A DNA stretch of 64,000 bases from positions 57,499-121,498 of the forward strand of contig JAFUFD010000038.1 in assembly GCA_017470055.1 (NCBI GenBank), in the 5' to 3' direction. This document shows, one piece after another, positions 17,627-27,700 of this stretch (positions within the stretch are counted from its first letter, which is position 1; every line of letters begins with the position of its first letter). The notes beneath the pieces were generated by a model that was given only the letters and a program-made list of their open reading frames with translations, was not told the DNA's origin and did not search any database. Both the position numbers and the translations under genes were made by a program. Origin of the DNA: Prevotella sp. GTDB taxonomy: Bacteria > Bacteroidota > Bacteroidia > Bacteroidales > Bacteroidaceae.

Positions 17627-17640
17627 CTTAAACAGCGATT

Positions 17641-17779
17641 TTACTCATATTTGGCAAGGAACTGGGCTGCGGTCATAATAGGGAGATTGCAGAATTCCGT
17701 AAAATCCTTTCCATTATTTGTTATGATAACATCACAACCACCTTCTATGGCACACTGGTACTAAGAAAACTTTCATCAT
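17641..17779 (-). pseudogene. PIN-domain toxin with internal deletion
   Basis: The gene begins with two ATGs overlapping the antitoxin stop and reads MMKVFL, the usual start of a PIN protein just before the catalytic DTN. It then jumps, out of frame, to the C-terminal part CDVIITNNGKDFTEF...FLAKYE and a stop at 17641. About two thirds of the domain is missing. The toxin cannot be functional. Confidence 0.75.
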
Positions 17780-18030
17780 TTACTCAGAATGGCTTTAAGT
17801 CTAGGGTCACTTTCAATTTCTTTCTCTGTGAGGGAGACGCAACCATTCCATTTTTTTATCTCTGGTGATAGAGGCATCACCTTATATGATTTTGGAGCCG
17901 TCTTTTCATCCTCCTTCTTTGCAGGGATCAGTGACCTTACGAACGTGAGGATTTCCTTCATTGCTTTCTCACTGTCAAGCAATGGATTCATTTCACGGAA
18001 TAACTCCGCACGTAATTGAGTTGTCGTCAT
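17776..18030 (-). CDS. Antitoxin of a PIN toxin, toxin deleted
   Basis: The protein has 84 residues, MTTTQLRAELFREMNPLLDSEKAMKEILTFVRSL at the N-terminus, then a C-terminal VSLTEKEIESDPRLKAILSK. It is a size and pattern common to antitoxins encoded directly before PIN toxins in Bacteroidales. It lies behind a promoter repeat and its stop overlaps the start of the broken toxin. It appears intact although the toxin is lost. Confidence 0.7.
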   Translation of the reverse strand: MTTTQLRAELFREMNPLLDSEKAMKEILTFVRSLIPAKKEDEKTAPKSYKVMPLSPEIKKWNGCVSLTEKEIESDPRLKAILSK

Positions 18031-18059
18031 AATCTTCTCCTTATTATATATCTTGGTTG

Positions 18060-18151
18060 CAAAGATACGATTAAACGAGCACAAAACAAAAGAAATCCTT
18101 TCTTTTTTTGTCGAGTGTGAGTATTTTCGCCGTATGATTACGGCAAAGATA
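18060..18151 (-). repeat. Cassette promoter repeat, copy 6
   Basis: TATCTTTG (18060-18067), 19 bases and TTTG (18087-18090) on the minus strand. A second TATCTTTG is at 18144-18151. It sits directly after the terminator of the 18232 gene and may be the source copy of the array. Confidence 0.85.
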
Positions 18152-18176
18152 ATCATTATTTCGTAATATGCAAACA

Positions 18177-18210
18177 AAATCGGGCAGGATTTTCTATTCC
18201 TGCCCGATTT
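18177..18210 (-). terminator. Terminator of the left mirror operon
   Basis: A perfect stem AAATCGGGCAGGA / TCCTGCCCGATTT with an 8-base loop follows 22 bases after the stop of the 18232 gene on the minus strand. Confidence 0.85.
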
Positions 18211-18231
18211 AGATATGCTGTAATCAGTAGA

Positions 18232-20397
18232 TTATTTAACCACGAACTTTTTACCGTCCTTCACAACGATACCCTTGAAGTTCTTGTTAACACGCTGACC
18301 TGCGAGGTTGTATGCAGGAGTGTTACCAGTCTTCACAGTCTTGGTTGTTACGTTGATACCAGATACTGTACCTTGAGTAACAGTTACCTCTAACTTGGCA
18401 CCTTCCTGCATGAATACGAGTGTAGCCTGACGACCCTCAGTGCCAGCGGGCAGAGCCTCAGCCTGGAATACCAAGTCGAAGGTGAAGTTCTCCTCATAAT
18501 CCTCATTAGCAAAACCAACCTGCAGCCACTCAGGGATGTCGTTGTCCTCTACATACTCATCCAACCACAGACGGGTCTTTGAGCCAGTTTCATCTGCCTC
18601 GTTGTTGCAGTACATCGGACGAACCTTAATTGATGCAGTGCCACCAGTCTCAGGAATGGTAATATCCTTAGAATCCTCTGTGTCGAGGTAACCATAGGTT
18701 GCCTCCATGAGACCAACAAATAGAGAAGTCTTCCATGTGGTATATGAGTACATGGTACCATCTTCACCAGCCATTTCAAACCATGTTGATGTTCTGGCAT
18801 TGTCTAAAGGAGCATCTTGAGAACCAAGAACACCTGAGAAAGTTCCATTGTTCCATCCTTCAATGACAATAACAAACTCATCCTCGATGAAGAGGTAGTC
18901 AAGGTCTTCACTAAGACCAGACTCATCAGATCTATAAAGAGGAATCTCGATACCGGTAAGACCCATATCAAAATCAGCATTGATATTATCAGTAGTTGCA
19001 TCACCTTCTGCGATCACCTCACCCAAGGTAGGTCTGTTTGCATTGGCGGGATAAGTAACTTTTACCAACTTAATGTGCAGATTGAAATCTTCCTGAGCAG
19101 TGAAAGAAACCAGAGGCAGTGTTACACCAGTGATATACAAAGGAGTAGCAGGCTTCTCGTGGTAAACATAAATCTTACTCATCTCAGTTGTTGTCTTGTC
19201 TGGTGTTGCCCAGTTGGTGTAGAACTTCAAGCCACCATCAGGATCCTGACGGGTTAAGATAGCAGGAGTCTCATTGTTCAGCAGTCTCTCACCTCCACCA
19301 CCATAGAGATAGCAATCGGAATACCTATAATCAGTTCCATCAGAGTTCAAGGATTTACCAATGCCAAAGGTGAAAGGATCAGATGCTTTTTCCCCCTGCT
19401 TACCAATCAAAGTGATATTTCTTGCCATATCACCACTACTGAGGGCTAAACTAAAGTCTTTATCCGTACCAGTTGTAAGAACTACTTCAGGATTCTCGTC
19501 AGTCTCTTGGGTTGCATCATAAGCAATCCAGTCCCATGCTGTTGCGGGATTGGTAGTGCGATTAGCAAATACGGTATTGGAATTTGCTCCTGTAATGGCA
19601 AGGTTGCTATTGAATGAATATCCATTCAAGCCTAAGCCATTGAAAAGCACGAGAGTTGAGGGTTCAAAACTTACAATAGGAGCCACCTCTTTGCCAGGAA
19701 CAACATACTGTGCGTTCTGAATTCCATCATAGGTGGCAACCCACTCGTCATAGTTATAAACTTCGTTAGGATAAACACTGTATATGATATAGTATGTGCC
19801 AGTAATATTTCCTTCATCGTCTAATGTCAATGTGATAGAACCATCGTTAGATGTTGCAGACTCCAAGAAAAGGTAGTATGTTCCTGATGGTGCTTGGGAT
19901 GAAGGGAAAGAGGCAATAAGTTGAGGCTGAATAACGATATTCCCCTCGTTAAGAGTATACTCAACGACTACGCCACCCTCGAATCCAAAGATGTCAGGAA
20001 TAACATTTTGTAATAGGGTTACAGTTTCTCCATCTATTGTACCTGTACCTGCAGCCATGTCCCACTGCGTTTCTTCACTGGTGGAACGAAGTGTACCGCT
20101 ACCATTATAGAGTTCTTGTACAGCACCTGCACGTGCAGCCTTAAACTCCTTCTTAATAGGTTTTAAAGAGTTCATCTCTTTTGCGGAGAGTTGTCTGAAC
20201 TGCTTGGTAGTCTTGTCAAGAACAGGACTTACACCGAATTTAGCACCAGCAACCTCATACTTTTTGAAGTTAGTTGGTTGTGCAACTTGGTTTTTTGCTA
20301 CAGGTTTGCCTGCCATATGTTTCTTGACATTCTGCGCACTTGCTGATACAGTCACGATTGCCGCAGCAGCAAAAAGTAAAAACTTTCTCATAATCAT
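18232..20397 (-). CDS. Secreted protein with sorting-like tail, left mirror operon
   Basis: The protein has 721 residues. A signal peptide (MRKFLLFAAAAIVTVSASAQ; the start may be the ATG at 20391) is followed by a basic linker and beta-rich sequence of no family I recognise. Near 600-690 a BACON-like or Ig-like stretch (ITIPETGGTASIKVRP, ATLVFMQEGAKLEVTVTQG) is seen. The end NTPAYNLAGQRVNKNFKGIVVKDGKK matches the tails of the proteins at 11344 and 36969. It is the last gene of the operon starting at 28107 and is the positional counterpart of 36969-39026. Surface exposure is inferred. Confidence 0.8.
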   Translation of the reverse strand: MIMRKFLLFAAAAIVTVSASAQNVKKHMAGKPVAKNQVAQPTNFKKYEVAGAKFGVSPVLDKTTKQFRQLSAKEMNSLKPIKKEFKAARAGAVQELYNGSGTLRSTSEETQWDMAAGTGTIDGETVTLLQNVIPDIFGFEGGVVVEYTLNEGNIVIQPQLIASFPSSQAPSGTYYLFLESATSNDGSITLTLDDEGNITGTYYIIYSVYPNEVYNYDEWVATYDGIQNAQYVVPGKEVAPIVSFEPSTLVLFNGLGLNGYSFNSNLAITGANSNTVFANRTTNPATAWDWIAYDATQETDENPEVVLTTGTDKDFSLALSSGDMARNITLIGKQGEKASDPFTFGIGKSLNSDGTDYRYSDCYLYGGGGERLLNNETPAILTRQDPDGGLKFYTNWATPDKTTTEMSKIYVYHEKPATPLYITGVTLPLVSFTAQEDFNLHIKLVKVTYPANANRPTLGEVIAEGDATTDNINADFDMGLTGIEIPLYRSDESGLSEDLDYLFIEDEFVIVIEGWNNGTFSGVLGSQDAPLDNARTSTWFEMAGEDGTMYSYTTWKTSLFVGLMEATYGYLDTEDSKDITIPETGGTASIKVRPMYCNNEADETGSKTRLWLDEYVEDNDIPEWLQVGFANEDYEENFTFDLVFQAEALPAGTEGRQATLVFMQEGAKLEVTVTQGTVSGINVTTKTVKTGNTPAYNLAGQRVNKNFKGIVVKDGKKFVVK

Positions 20398-20424
20398 TCT
20401 TTTTAGTTAGTACTATATTTAATT

Positions 20425-21780
20425 TTAATTCAATTTAAATGTTGTTCCTCCACTAATTGCCTCAAACTGTACGCTGGTTGGCAGGAAATAATCGTCAGGA
20501 GTCATCTGATAAGTGCCGTTAAGCAGAGCGGCAAAACTACGACAAAGCGACTCAATGTCAGTGGCTTTCTTCAAGATAGTCTCCATGTTCTTGTCAATCT
20601 TATCTTCTGTAGTGCAATTGATGGCTATCTGACCGTATTCAGGACGATTCATCGTCAAAGCAAGACCAGCGGTGTTTGTCCTTGTCTTTGCGGTGTTGGT
20701 GTAGAAGGTCAGCACTAAACCAATGACAGATCCGCTACCAGTGGATTTTCCAATACCGATGCTCTCCAAAGACCAATTGGCATTATTCTTCTTCAGTTCT
20801 GCGTCAATCTGGTTGAAGAGAGAGGTTTGCTCAGCAGTGAACAGTGATGGATCCATCTTCCATACAGCAGTATGGTTGGCGATATACGCATCCCAACGGG
20901 CGATGACTTTCACATTGCCGTCCTCGTTCGTCAGGCAGGTCTTGTCTTCGGCAAGTGTGAACTCATGGAACTTATACGCCTCGATACTGTCTTCTCTCTC
21001 CGTGCGGAAACCGTTAGGAGTGAAGACACAGGCAAGGGAGTCAACCTTGACAGATTTCGTCTTGTCGAGGTTGTCGGTATACAGGAAGCGACCATTGCGC
21101 AATCCTTGGAAGTAAAGCGTGTCATTGTCAGCATTGACTACATAGTAGTCGTTGATGCTCGTGTTAGTAATGCTATTCTTCAACTCATCGGTATCAGCGA
21201 TATAGTCTTCCCAAGAGCGGTCGCACTTCACGAGACGCACCTCGGCACTGTGACGCTCACCACGCAGGATGACCTCGTCCTCGTTGCTGGAGACGACGAC
21301 AAAGTTATGGTCGCCCTCCATGCCCACACCATCCTTGACGATGTTTCTGGGGGCGTAACCATAGGAAACGGGGTCTACAAAGGGAGTCAGCACGTCGTTC
21401 CATACATTGAAGGCAAGCACCAAGCCGTCTTCCTTCAGCATCTCATAGACACTGGTAGCCTCGGTGTATTTGTTCTGGTTGCCGTCACGCAGGAAACGGT
21501 GGTTACCTGCCAGGGTTACCTTGTTGCTGTCCTCGAAACGGGCGAAGAGGTTGAATCCCTCAAACTGTGCGACACCAGTGCCACAGAAATACTGCATCAC
21601 CCATCCGTTGGGCGCACTGACCAGCAGGTTTTGAAGTTCCTGACTCTCGTGCTCAATACGCAGTGCGGCGGACTCTCCGAAATAGTCATCGTCCTCGAAA
21701 CGGCAGGATGTCAGCACCAAGGCTGGCAGCATGGCGAGGAGCATGAAACGGTATAATTGTATCTTCTTCATCGTGTTCAC
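20425..21780 (-). CDS. DUF4302 lipoprotein, left mirror operon
   Basis: The protein has 451 residues with lipobox LTSC. The segment APNGWVMQYFCGTGVAQFEGFNLFARF and the following pattern match the DUF4302 family, lipoproteins of unknown function found beside SusC/SusD. Its counterpart in the right operon is 34525-35790. It begins one base after the stop of the metallohydrolase gene, so it is co-transcribed. Confidence 0.85.
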   Translation of the reverse strand: MNTMKKIQLYRFMLLAMLPALVLTSCRFEDDDYFGESAALRIEHESQELQNLLVSAPNGWVMQYFCGTGVAQFEGFNLFARFEDSNKVTLAGNHRFLRDGNQNKYTEATSVYEMLKEDGLVLAFNVWNDVLTPFVDPVSYGYAPRNIVKDGVGMEGDHNFVVVSSNEDEVILRGERHSAEVRLVKCDRSWEDYIADTDELKNSITNTSINDYYVVNADNDTLYFQGLRNGRFLYTDNLDKTKSVKVDSLACVFTPNGFRTEREDSIEAYKFHEFTLAEDKTCLTNEDGNVKVIARWDAYIANHTAVWKMDPSLFTAEQTSLFNQIDAELKKNNANWSLESIGIGKSTGSGSVIGLVLTFYTNTAKTRTNTAGLALTMNRPEYGQIAINCTTEDKIDKNMETILKKATDIESLCRSFAALLNGTYQMTPDDYFLPTSVQFEAISGGTTFKLN

Positions 21781-21781
21781 A

Positions 21782-23023
21782 TCATTTAAGTTCGTAGATA
21801 GTCACCTCGTTCTTGAGGTAGTCATTGATAGCGTTCTGGCGCTGGCGCACCTCCTCACGGATGGTGAAGGTGTCCAGACCCCATTTCTCCTTATGCCAAG
21901 CGGTAGCAATAGAGACTTTCTTCAGCAGGGCATTGATGCCAGTGATAGACTCGTTGCTTGTCACGGTCACCCAATTGAGGAATTCATCAAAAGAAGTGAA
22001 CTTCTTTAACTCCGTATATTTGAATCTGCTCACGTAAGCGGTATATTCCTTATTGATGACAGTCTCACTGCTACGATGTACGTCAAGCACGGTACGCCCA
22101 GAAGGCTCGTAAGTACCTGTCTCACTGCTGTACTCCGTCTCAGAATAAAGCGTGAAGTTGTTCCAGTGAGTACCTGCCTTGTCCTTGTCGATGCCTAACT
22201 TCTGGATGAACTCCAGCACCTCCTCCTTGTCGCCCTGACGGAAGCCAGGAGCGCAGGCGTTGATGATACGCATCATCCAGCGGTAGTCGTTGTCGGTGAT
22301 GATACACGAGAGGGTCTCCACGAAGTCCTCGTAGGTTGCCGAGGAGGCATAGTGGGTGACGTAGCCCATCTGGTGGGTAGACACGGAGTCACGCTCATGC
22401 CAGTCGATAGGGTCATAGGTTCCAGAGGTGACCTGTCCGAAGGTAACAGGGTAGGTCTTCGTCTGGTGCATGATATGTGAGAACTCGTGGTGCATCGTAT
22501 GGAAGCAACGCTCGTTGATGGTCTCAATATCCTTGGCATCATAGGTCAAGTCGTCCGAATAAGGCTTCATCTCATTGACGTTATACAGCGTGATCTTCAC
22601 ACCGCCCGACGCCAGTCCGAGCACCTCAGTACCTGTACGGGGGCTGTAGCCTGACGAGCCGATGAAGTGGAAGATACGGGGACCGTACTGCTTCATGAAG
22701 TCCTCACCGGCATACTTGGTGTACACGTCGTAGAACAGGTACTTGATGAAGTGGGCGAGCAACTGTGAGCGTTTGTACTCAGCAGGAGCCAACTGGAAAC
22801 TGTAGTCTGACGCAGGCAGGTCGAACTTATACTGAATCTCCACATTATAAGGTTTGCCGAAATTGTCATAGAGCCACTGGTCGAACTCGTAGGTCGACTG
22901 GTTGGGGTCTACCGTAGGCGTGGTGGTATCGAAGATAGATTCGGTAAAATCATCATCCTTACCGCAGGAGGCGAGGGTCAGCAGCAGGGCTGCCGCACTC
23001 ATGATATATAGTATCTTTTTCAT
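21782..23023 (-). CDS. SusD-associated zinc metallohydrolase lipoprotein, left mirror operon
   Basis: The protein has 413 residues with lipobox LASC (Cys20). HHEFSHIMHQ around residues 178-187 carries the HExxH zinc motif. The family (substrate import-associated zinc metallohydrolase, putative Mx1 peptidase) is found next to SusC/SusD genes. It probably trims a peptide or glycopeptide at the surface; the substrate is unknown. The counterpart is 33528-34508. Confidence 0.88.
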   Translation of the reverse strand: MKKILYIMSAAALLLTLASCGKDDDFTESIFDTTTPTVDPNQSTYEFDQWLYDNFGKPYNVEIQYKFDLPASDYSFQLAPAEYKRSQLLAHFIKYLFYDVYTKYAGEDFMKQYGPRIFHFIGSSGYSPRTGTEVLGLASGGVKITLYNVNEMKPYSDDLTYDAKDIETINERCFHTMHHEFSHIMHQTKTYPVTFGQVTSGTYDPIDWHERDSVSTHQMGYVTHYASSATYEDFVETLSCIITDNDYRWMMRIINACAPGFRQGDKEEVLEFIQKLGIDKDKAGTHWNNFTLYSETEYSSETGTYEPSGRTVLDVHRSSETVINKEYTAYVSRFKYTELKKFTSFDEFLNWVTVTSNESITGINALLKKVSIATAWHKEKWGLDTFTIREEVRQRQNAINDYLKNEVTIYELK

Positions 23024-23043
23024 ATCTGTTTGCCTTTCTTTGG

Positions 23044-24711
23044 TTAATTTGCAAGTAGGGGCTGCGACATCATCGGTGTCGTCTGGTCAACATGCGTGGA
23101 ACGGTCGGTGCTTGGATAGCCGGCCGAGATCACGTTGTTAGGAATCTGCAGCACACGACGCTTGTCGTTCCATTGCAGGTAGTCGTGCGTGATGGTCTTG
23201 TCCAGCGGACCACGGTAAGCATGGTGTACAGTGATACCATAACGCTTGATGTCAAACCAGCGCAGTCCCTCGAACATGGTCTCTACACGACGGAAGTGCA
23301 GGATGCAGTGCAGCACGTACAGGTCGTCGCCAGTCAGTTCCTTGAACTCAGACGACATCTTCTGAGGATTCAGTTCCTCCACGTAGTCGTTGCTGGCGGC
23401 ATCACCGGCATAGAAGCGGTTGATACGATCCTGTGTCAACTCATTAGGTGCCAGTTTGGAGGCAGACCAAGTGTTCAGGTCGTCGATAGCGGAAGCCGTC
23501 TGCCCGAGATAGAGTTTTGCCTCAGCACGGCAGAGCAGGGTCTCCTCAGCGGTGAAGGGCTGGTAGATGATATGTACCCAACCGATTCCCGCAATCTTGT
23601 CGTCATACTCAAAGTATTCGTAGACACGGAACAGCCATGAGCCATCGTCGTTCTCACCATAGCGGTAGATCTTACCGTCGTAGGCAGGCAGGCGGTTGCT
23701 CCAGTTAGGACCGCCACCGTAGATGACATTCTTCGACGACTTCACATTCTCAGCCTTGTTGCCGTCATTAATCACAAAGCGGATGGCGGAGAGCAGACGG
23801 TCCTGAAGCGAATAGGTGCTCTGCAACAGGAAGTTGCAGGGAGCCGTCTCGTCATTGTATGAGTTGAGCATCGCATCAATGGTATTGGTGCTGATGTTCT
23901 GCCACTTACGCAGTGAGGAGGCGGCATTGCTGCCTAAGGCTGCGTCAGCGTGCTCGATGACTTTCTCATACTCGCGTTTGTAAAGGTAGAAGCGTGCGGC
24001 AAAGGCATGAGCGGCATTCGTGTTGAAGTGGTAGGCGGGAACCTTGTACTTGGAGTCGTCAATCAGGTTGATACCCTCCAAGAGGTCCTTCTCTATCAAG
24101 TCGTAGGTCTCAGCGACGCTATGGCGGTATTCGTCATCACCATAGTTGACACTCACCTTGGTCTCTGGCTCTGTCACGTAGGGGATGCCAGGATCCTGTC
24201 GGCTCTGTGTCTCGTCCTTGTAAGCCTCGGCGAAGACGTTGACCAGCACGAAGTGCAGATAGGCGCGCAGCACGTGAGCCTCACCCCATGAGTGGGCAAG
24301 TTCCAGATTATTGGCAGGGTCACGGTCCATCTCCTTCATAGCGGCGATGGCGTGGTTCGCCACGGCGATACCCTGATAGTATTTCTCCCAGACATCATAG
24401 GGAGTGTCATCCTCACCAGTACCGTAGTTGTTGATGTCTTTCCATGCGTAGGCTTCCTCATGGAAGTCCTTATAGGGGGCACGGTGGATGCCTGGCTTCA
24501 CGACGTTGTTGTCGACATAGTTATCGCCACTCAACTCACAGATGACGGCAGGCACCGCCTGTGGATAGCCGGAGACAAGCAGCAACTGCACTTTCTCCGG
24601 AGTGTCTATCTCGGTACGGTTGTCGGGCACCTCGTCGAGTTTGTCCTCACAGGAGGCGAACACCAGTCCCAGTGTCATCAGTGCCAATCCGAAAATATAT
24701 TTCTTCATCAT
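23044..24711 (-). CDS. SusD/RagB-family lipoprotein, left mirror operon
   Basis: The protein has 555 residues, lipobox FASC. It has typical SusD features: DEVPDNRTEIDTPEKVQLLL at the N-terminus, AHVLRAYLHFVLVNVFAEAY in the TPR region, and ETMFEGLRWFDIKRYGI at the C-terminus. It is related to 31860-33515 in the mirror operon (DQLPDNRTEANTEEKIQKLL). It lies 36 bases after SusC. Confidence 0.93.
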   Translation of the reverse strand: MMKKYIFGLALMTLGLVFASCEDKLDEVPDNRTEIDTPEKVQLLLVSGYPQAVPAVICELSGDNYVDNNVVKPGIHRAPYKDFHEEAYAWKDINNYGTGEDDTPYDVWEKYYQGIAVANHAIAAMKEMDRDPANNLELAHSWGEAHVLRAYLHFVLVNVFAEAYKDETQSRQDPGIPYVTEPETKVSVNYGDDEYRHSVAETYDLIEKDLLEGINLIDDSKYKVPAYHFNTNAAHAFAARFYLYKREYEKVIEHADAALGSNAASSLRKWQNISTNTIDAMLNSYNDETAPCNFLLQSTYSLQDRLLSAIRFVINDGNKAENVKSSKNVIYGGGPNWSNRLPAYDGKIYRYGENDDGSWLFRVYEYFEYDDKIAGIGWVHIIYQPFTAEETLLCRAEAKLYLGQTASAIDDLNTWSASKLAPNELTQDRINRFYAGDAASNDYVEELNPQKMSSEFKELTGDDLYVLHCILHFRRVETMFEGLRWFDIKRYGITVHHAYRGPLDKTITHDYLQWNDKRRVLQIPNNVISAGYPSTDRSTHVDQTTPMMSQPLLAN

Positions 24712-24747
24712 TCTTTTCTTTTTTACCGTTTTACATGTTTACCTTTC

Positions 24748-27700
24748 TTAGAATCCCAGACGGACGGTTGCTGTCAGTTGCTTCGTGATAGGCGAGGCGA
24801 CACCACCGGAGTTGATGAACTCAGGGTCCTGACCGTTCAACTTCTTGTCGGCATAGAGCAGGCAGAGGTTGGTAGCCGCCAACTTGATGGAGGCAGTGTT
24901 CAGCAGATGGGTCTTCCTGAGCAGTCCCTGCGGGAAAGTATAGACGAGTGAGATCTCCTTCAAGCGGATGAAATTACCCTTGGCGATACGAGCCTCTGAG
25001 TAGTTGTACGCATTATAAGCGGTACGCAAGGTCGTGGAGCCGTAGCGGTCTACCTGGTTGCGTGACGCAATGGTAGGAATATTGGTCATGTTCTCGTCGC
25101 CAGACATCATCCAGCGGTTCTTGAACTCACGTGGGAGTGCCGACAGGTCGCTGTATGCGTAAGAGAATACAGGGTCAAGGCGTACGACGTTGCCGCCACT
25201 ATAGGTGATGAACACGTCGAGGTTCAGTTTACCGAATTTGTTGTCAGTGAAAGTAAAGGTGTTGTTGAGCGAGCCGTACCACGTCGGGTCTGATGGACCC
25301 TCGTAGATCAGGAAGTCCTCCAGGTTCTCTGTCTCCTGGAAGTTGACATCACCTACGGTCTTCTCACCTTTCTCATTATACACCATTGGCAGTCCCTCCT
25401 CATTCAGACCGGCAAACTTGTAACTGAAGATGGAGCGTACTGGATAACCCTCAAGGGCATATCCCTGACCGCTTACCAAGTCGACGGCACGGCTGGAGGT
25501 CTCCAGCGTCGTGATCTTGTTCTTGGCAAGAGAGTAGATGAGGTCGCTGGTCCACTGGAACTTCGGAGTCTGGATGTTGACCGTGGACAGACCAATCTCA
25601 ATACCGTGGGAACTCATGTCGGCGACGTTCGCCATCTTCTGGATCTGACCACCGGAACCCTGTGTGAACACCGCACCGATCAGGTCGTAGTTGTTACGCC
25701 AGTAAGCGTCGAAGTTAAAGGCGATACGGTTGTGCAGGAAGCCCATGTCGACACCGATGTTGAACTCATGCTTCTTCTCGTAGGTCAACTCGCTGTTGGC
25801 AAGGTCAGAGATGTAGATCTCCGTCTCAGCGGCGGAGGTGAAGGGACGCCATGTGTTCTTGGTCTTGTAGATAGCCATGGCATTGGTCACATACGAGGGA
25901 CCTGTGTCTGCCGTCAGAGAGTAGGAGGCACGCAGTTTCAACTGTGACAGCCAGTTCTCGGTCTTCTTCATGAACGGCTCGTTGGTGATATCGTAGGAGC
26001 CGGAGATGTTCCAAGTAGGCAACCAGCGGCTCTGGCGGCTCTTACCCAAACGGTTGGTACCCTCGTAGCGGAAGGTTCCGTTGATGGTGTAACGCTGGTC
26101 AAAACTGTATACAGCCTGTGCATAGTAGGCAAGGGTATTGGTCTGTGTGAACGACTCCCCGAAATAGTCGGTGTTCTCCTCGTTCATCTGCTTCAGCCAC
26201 AGGTATGGGGTATAGACGATACCACCGTTGTTGAACTGGTATCCCCAACCTGTCCAGTTGGTGGATGTGCGGCGTACGGTAGACAACTCAGAGCCTAACA
26301 GGGCGTTCACGACGTGCTTCTCGTTATACACATCACGGTACTCAGCCATGAAACGGTAGTTGTTGGAGCGCATCTTGTCGCTATACTCATACTTGATACC
26401 GCCATTGGGGAGTACCGTCTCAGGAATGGCAAGTTCATTGTCCGGGTCTGTGTACAGCAGGGGGTTGCTGTAACGGACGGTAGAGTTGTCGTCCTGAGCG
26501 TCCGTACCGGCACGGTAGGCGTTAGCCTGGTTGGAGTTGTCCATCACATTGTGCTGACGACGTGTGCTCGACATACGAGTAGAGATCAGTCCCGTCAGCG
26601 TGACGGTCTTGATAGGCTTGTACTCCAACTCAGCACGGAACATCAACTCATTGACGTCGATATCGTTATAGTTGTTTCTCAACTCGTCGAAGATATTGAA
26701 CGGCGAGTAGAAACGGGTGTAATTGATATTGGGGTCCAGACAGCGGCTGGTATTCATGGCGAAACTGAACGGGTTGATGTCGAAGTCACGCTTCACCTCA
26801 CCCGTTACCACATCGACACTCTGGTTCAGAGAGCCGGGAGCCTCCTGGTTACGGTAACTGCCCTGAGCGGCAAGGCGGACGGTCAGGTTCTTCAGGATGT
26901 CATACGACGTGTTGCCGTTGAAAGTATAACGGCGCACCTTAGAGGCACTGATATACTGTCCTGGGTCGTTCATCAATGACATGGAGAAATAACTCTGCAT
27001 GCGCTCCGTACCACCAGAGATGCTGACAGAGTGGTTCTGCTGGAAACTATTGGAGAAGAGCAGGTCGAACCAGTCGGTATTGCGGAACTCGGCGGCCTGC
27101 AGATAGGCATTGCGGGCAGCCTGGGTGTTCTCCAGCCCGAAGGTACCTGTAGACGGGTCGTATCTGCGCAACTGCTGATACATATGACCATAGATACCCG
27201 TATCCTCCGCATTGGCAAGATTCTCCAGTGACAGCCATCCCTTGTTCTCCATCTCCTGATAGACACCCATGATCTCCTGTGAGTTCATGATGTTATAGTC
27301 ACGGTAACTGGGCTTCAGACGGGTGGTGAACTCACCAGTATAGTTGACAGACGCACGTCCTGCCGTTCCCTTCTTGGTGGTGATAACGATCACACCAGCC
27401 ATCGCACGGGCACCATAGATAGAGGTGGCGCTACCGTCCTTCAGGATGGTGAACGACTCGATATCGTCCGAGTTCAGACCAGCCACGGCACTGGATATCA
27501 GTGTCTTGGCATCACCTGACGCAAGTTCGTCGGCAGTCACGTCCACGTTATCCTCATAGATCACGCCATCGATGACCCACAGGGGCTTGGAGTTACCATA
27601 GATAGACGTGGCACCACGGACACGGATCTTCGGCGAGGCACCGAACGTTCCAGACACGTTGGTTACCTGCACACCTGCGACACGGCCTTCCAGTGAGCGG

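Noticed and set aside
13948-18210. Possible classical integron
   Set aside because: No integrase and no attC-like folded sites are seen. Each cassette has its own promoter, unlike integron cassettes.
20872-21756. 294-residue plus-strand frame opposite the DUF4302 gene
   Set aside because: The minus-strand DUF4302 lipoprotein has a lipobox and family motifs and fits the operon; the plus-strand frame has none.
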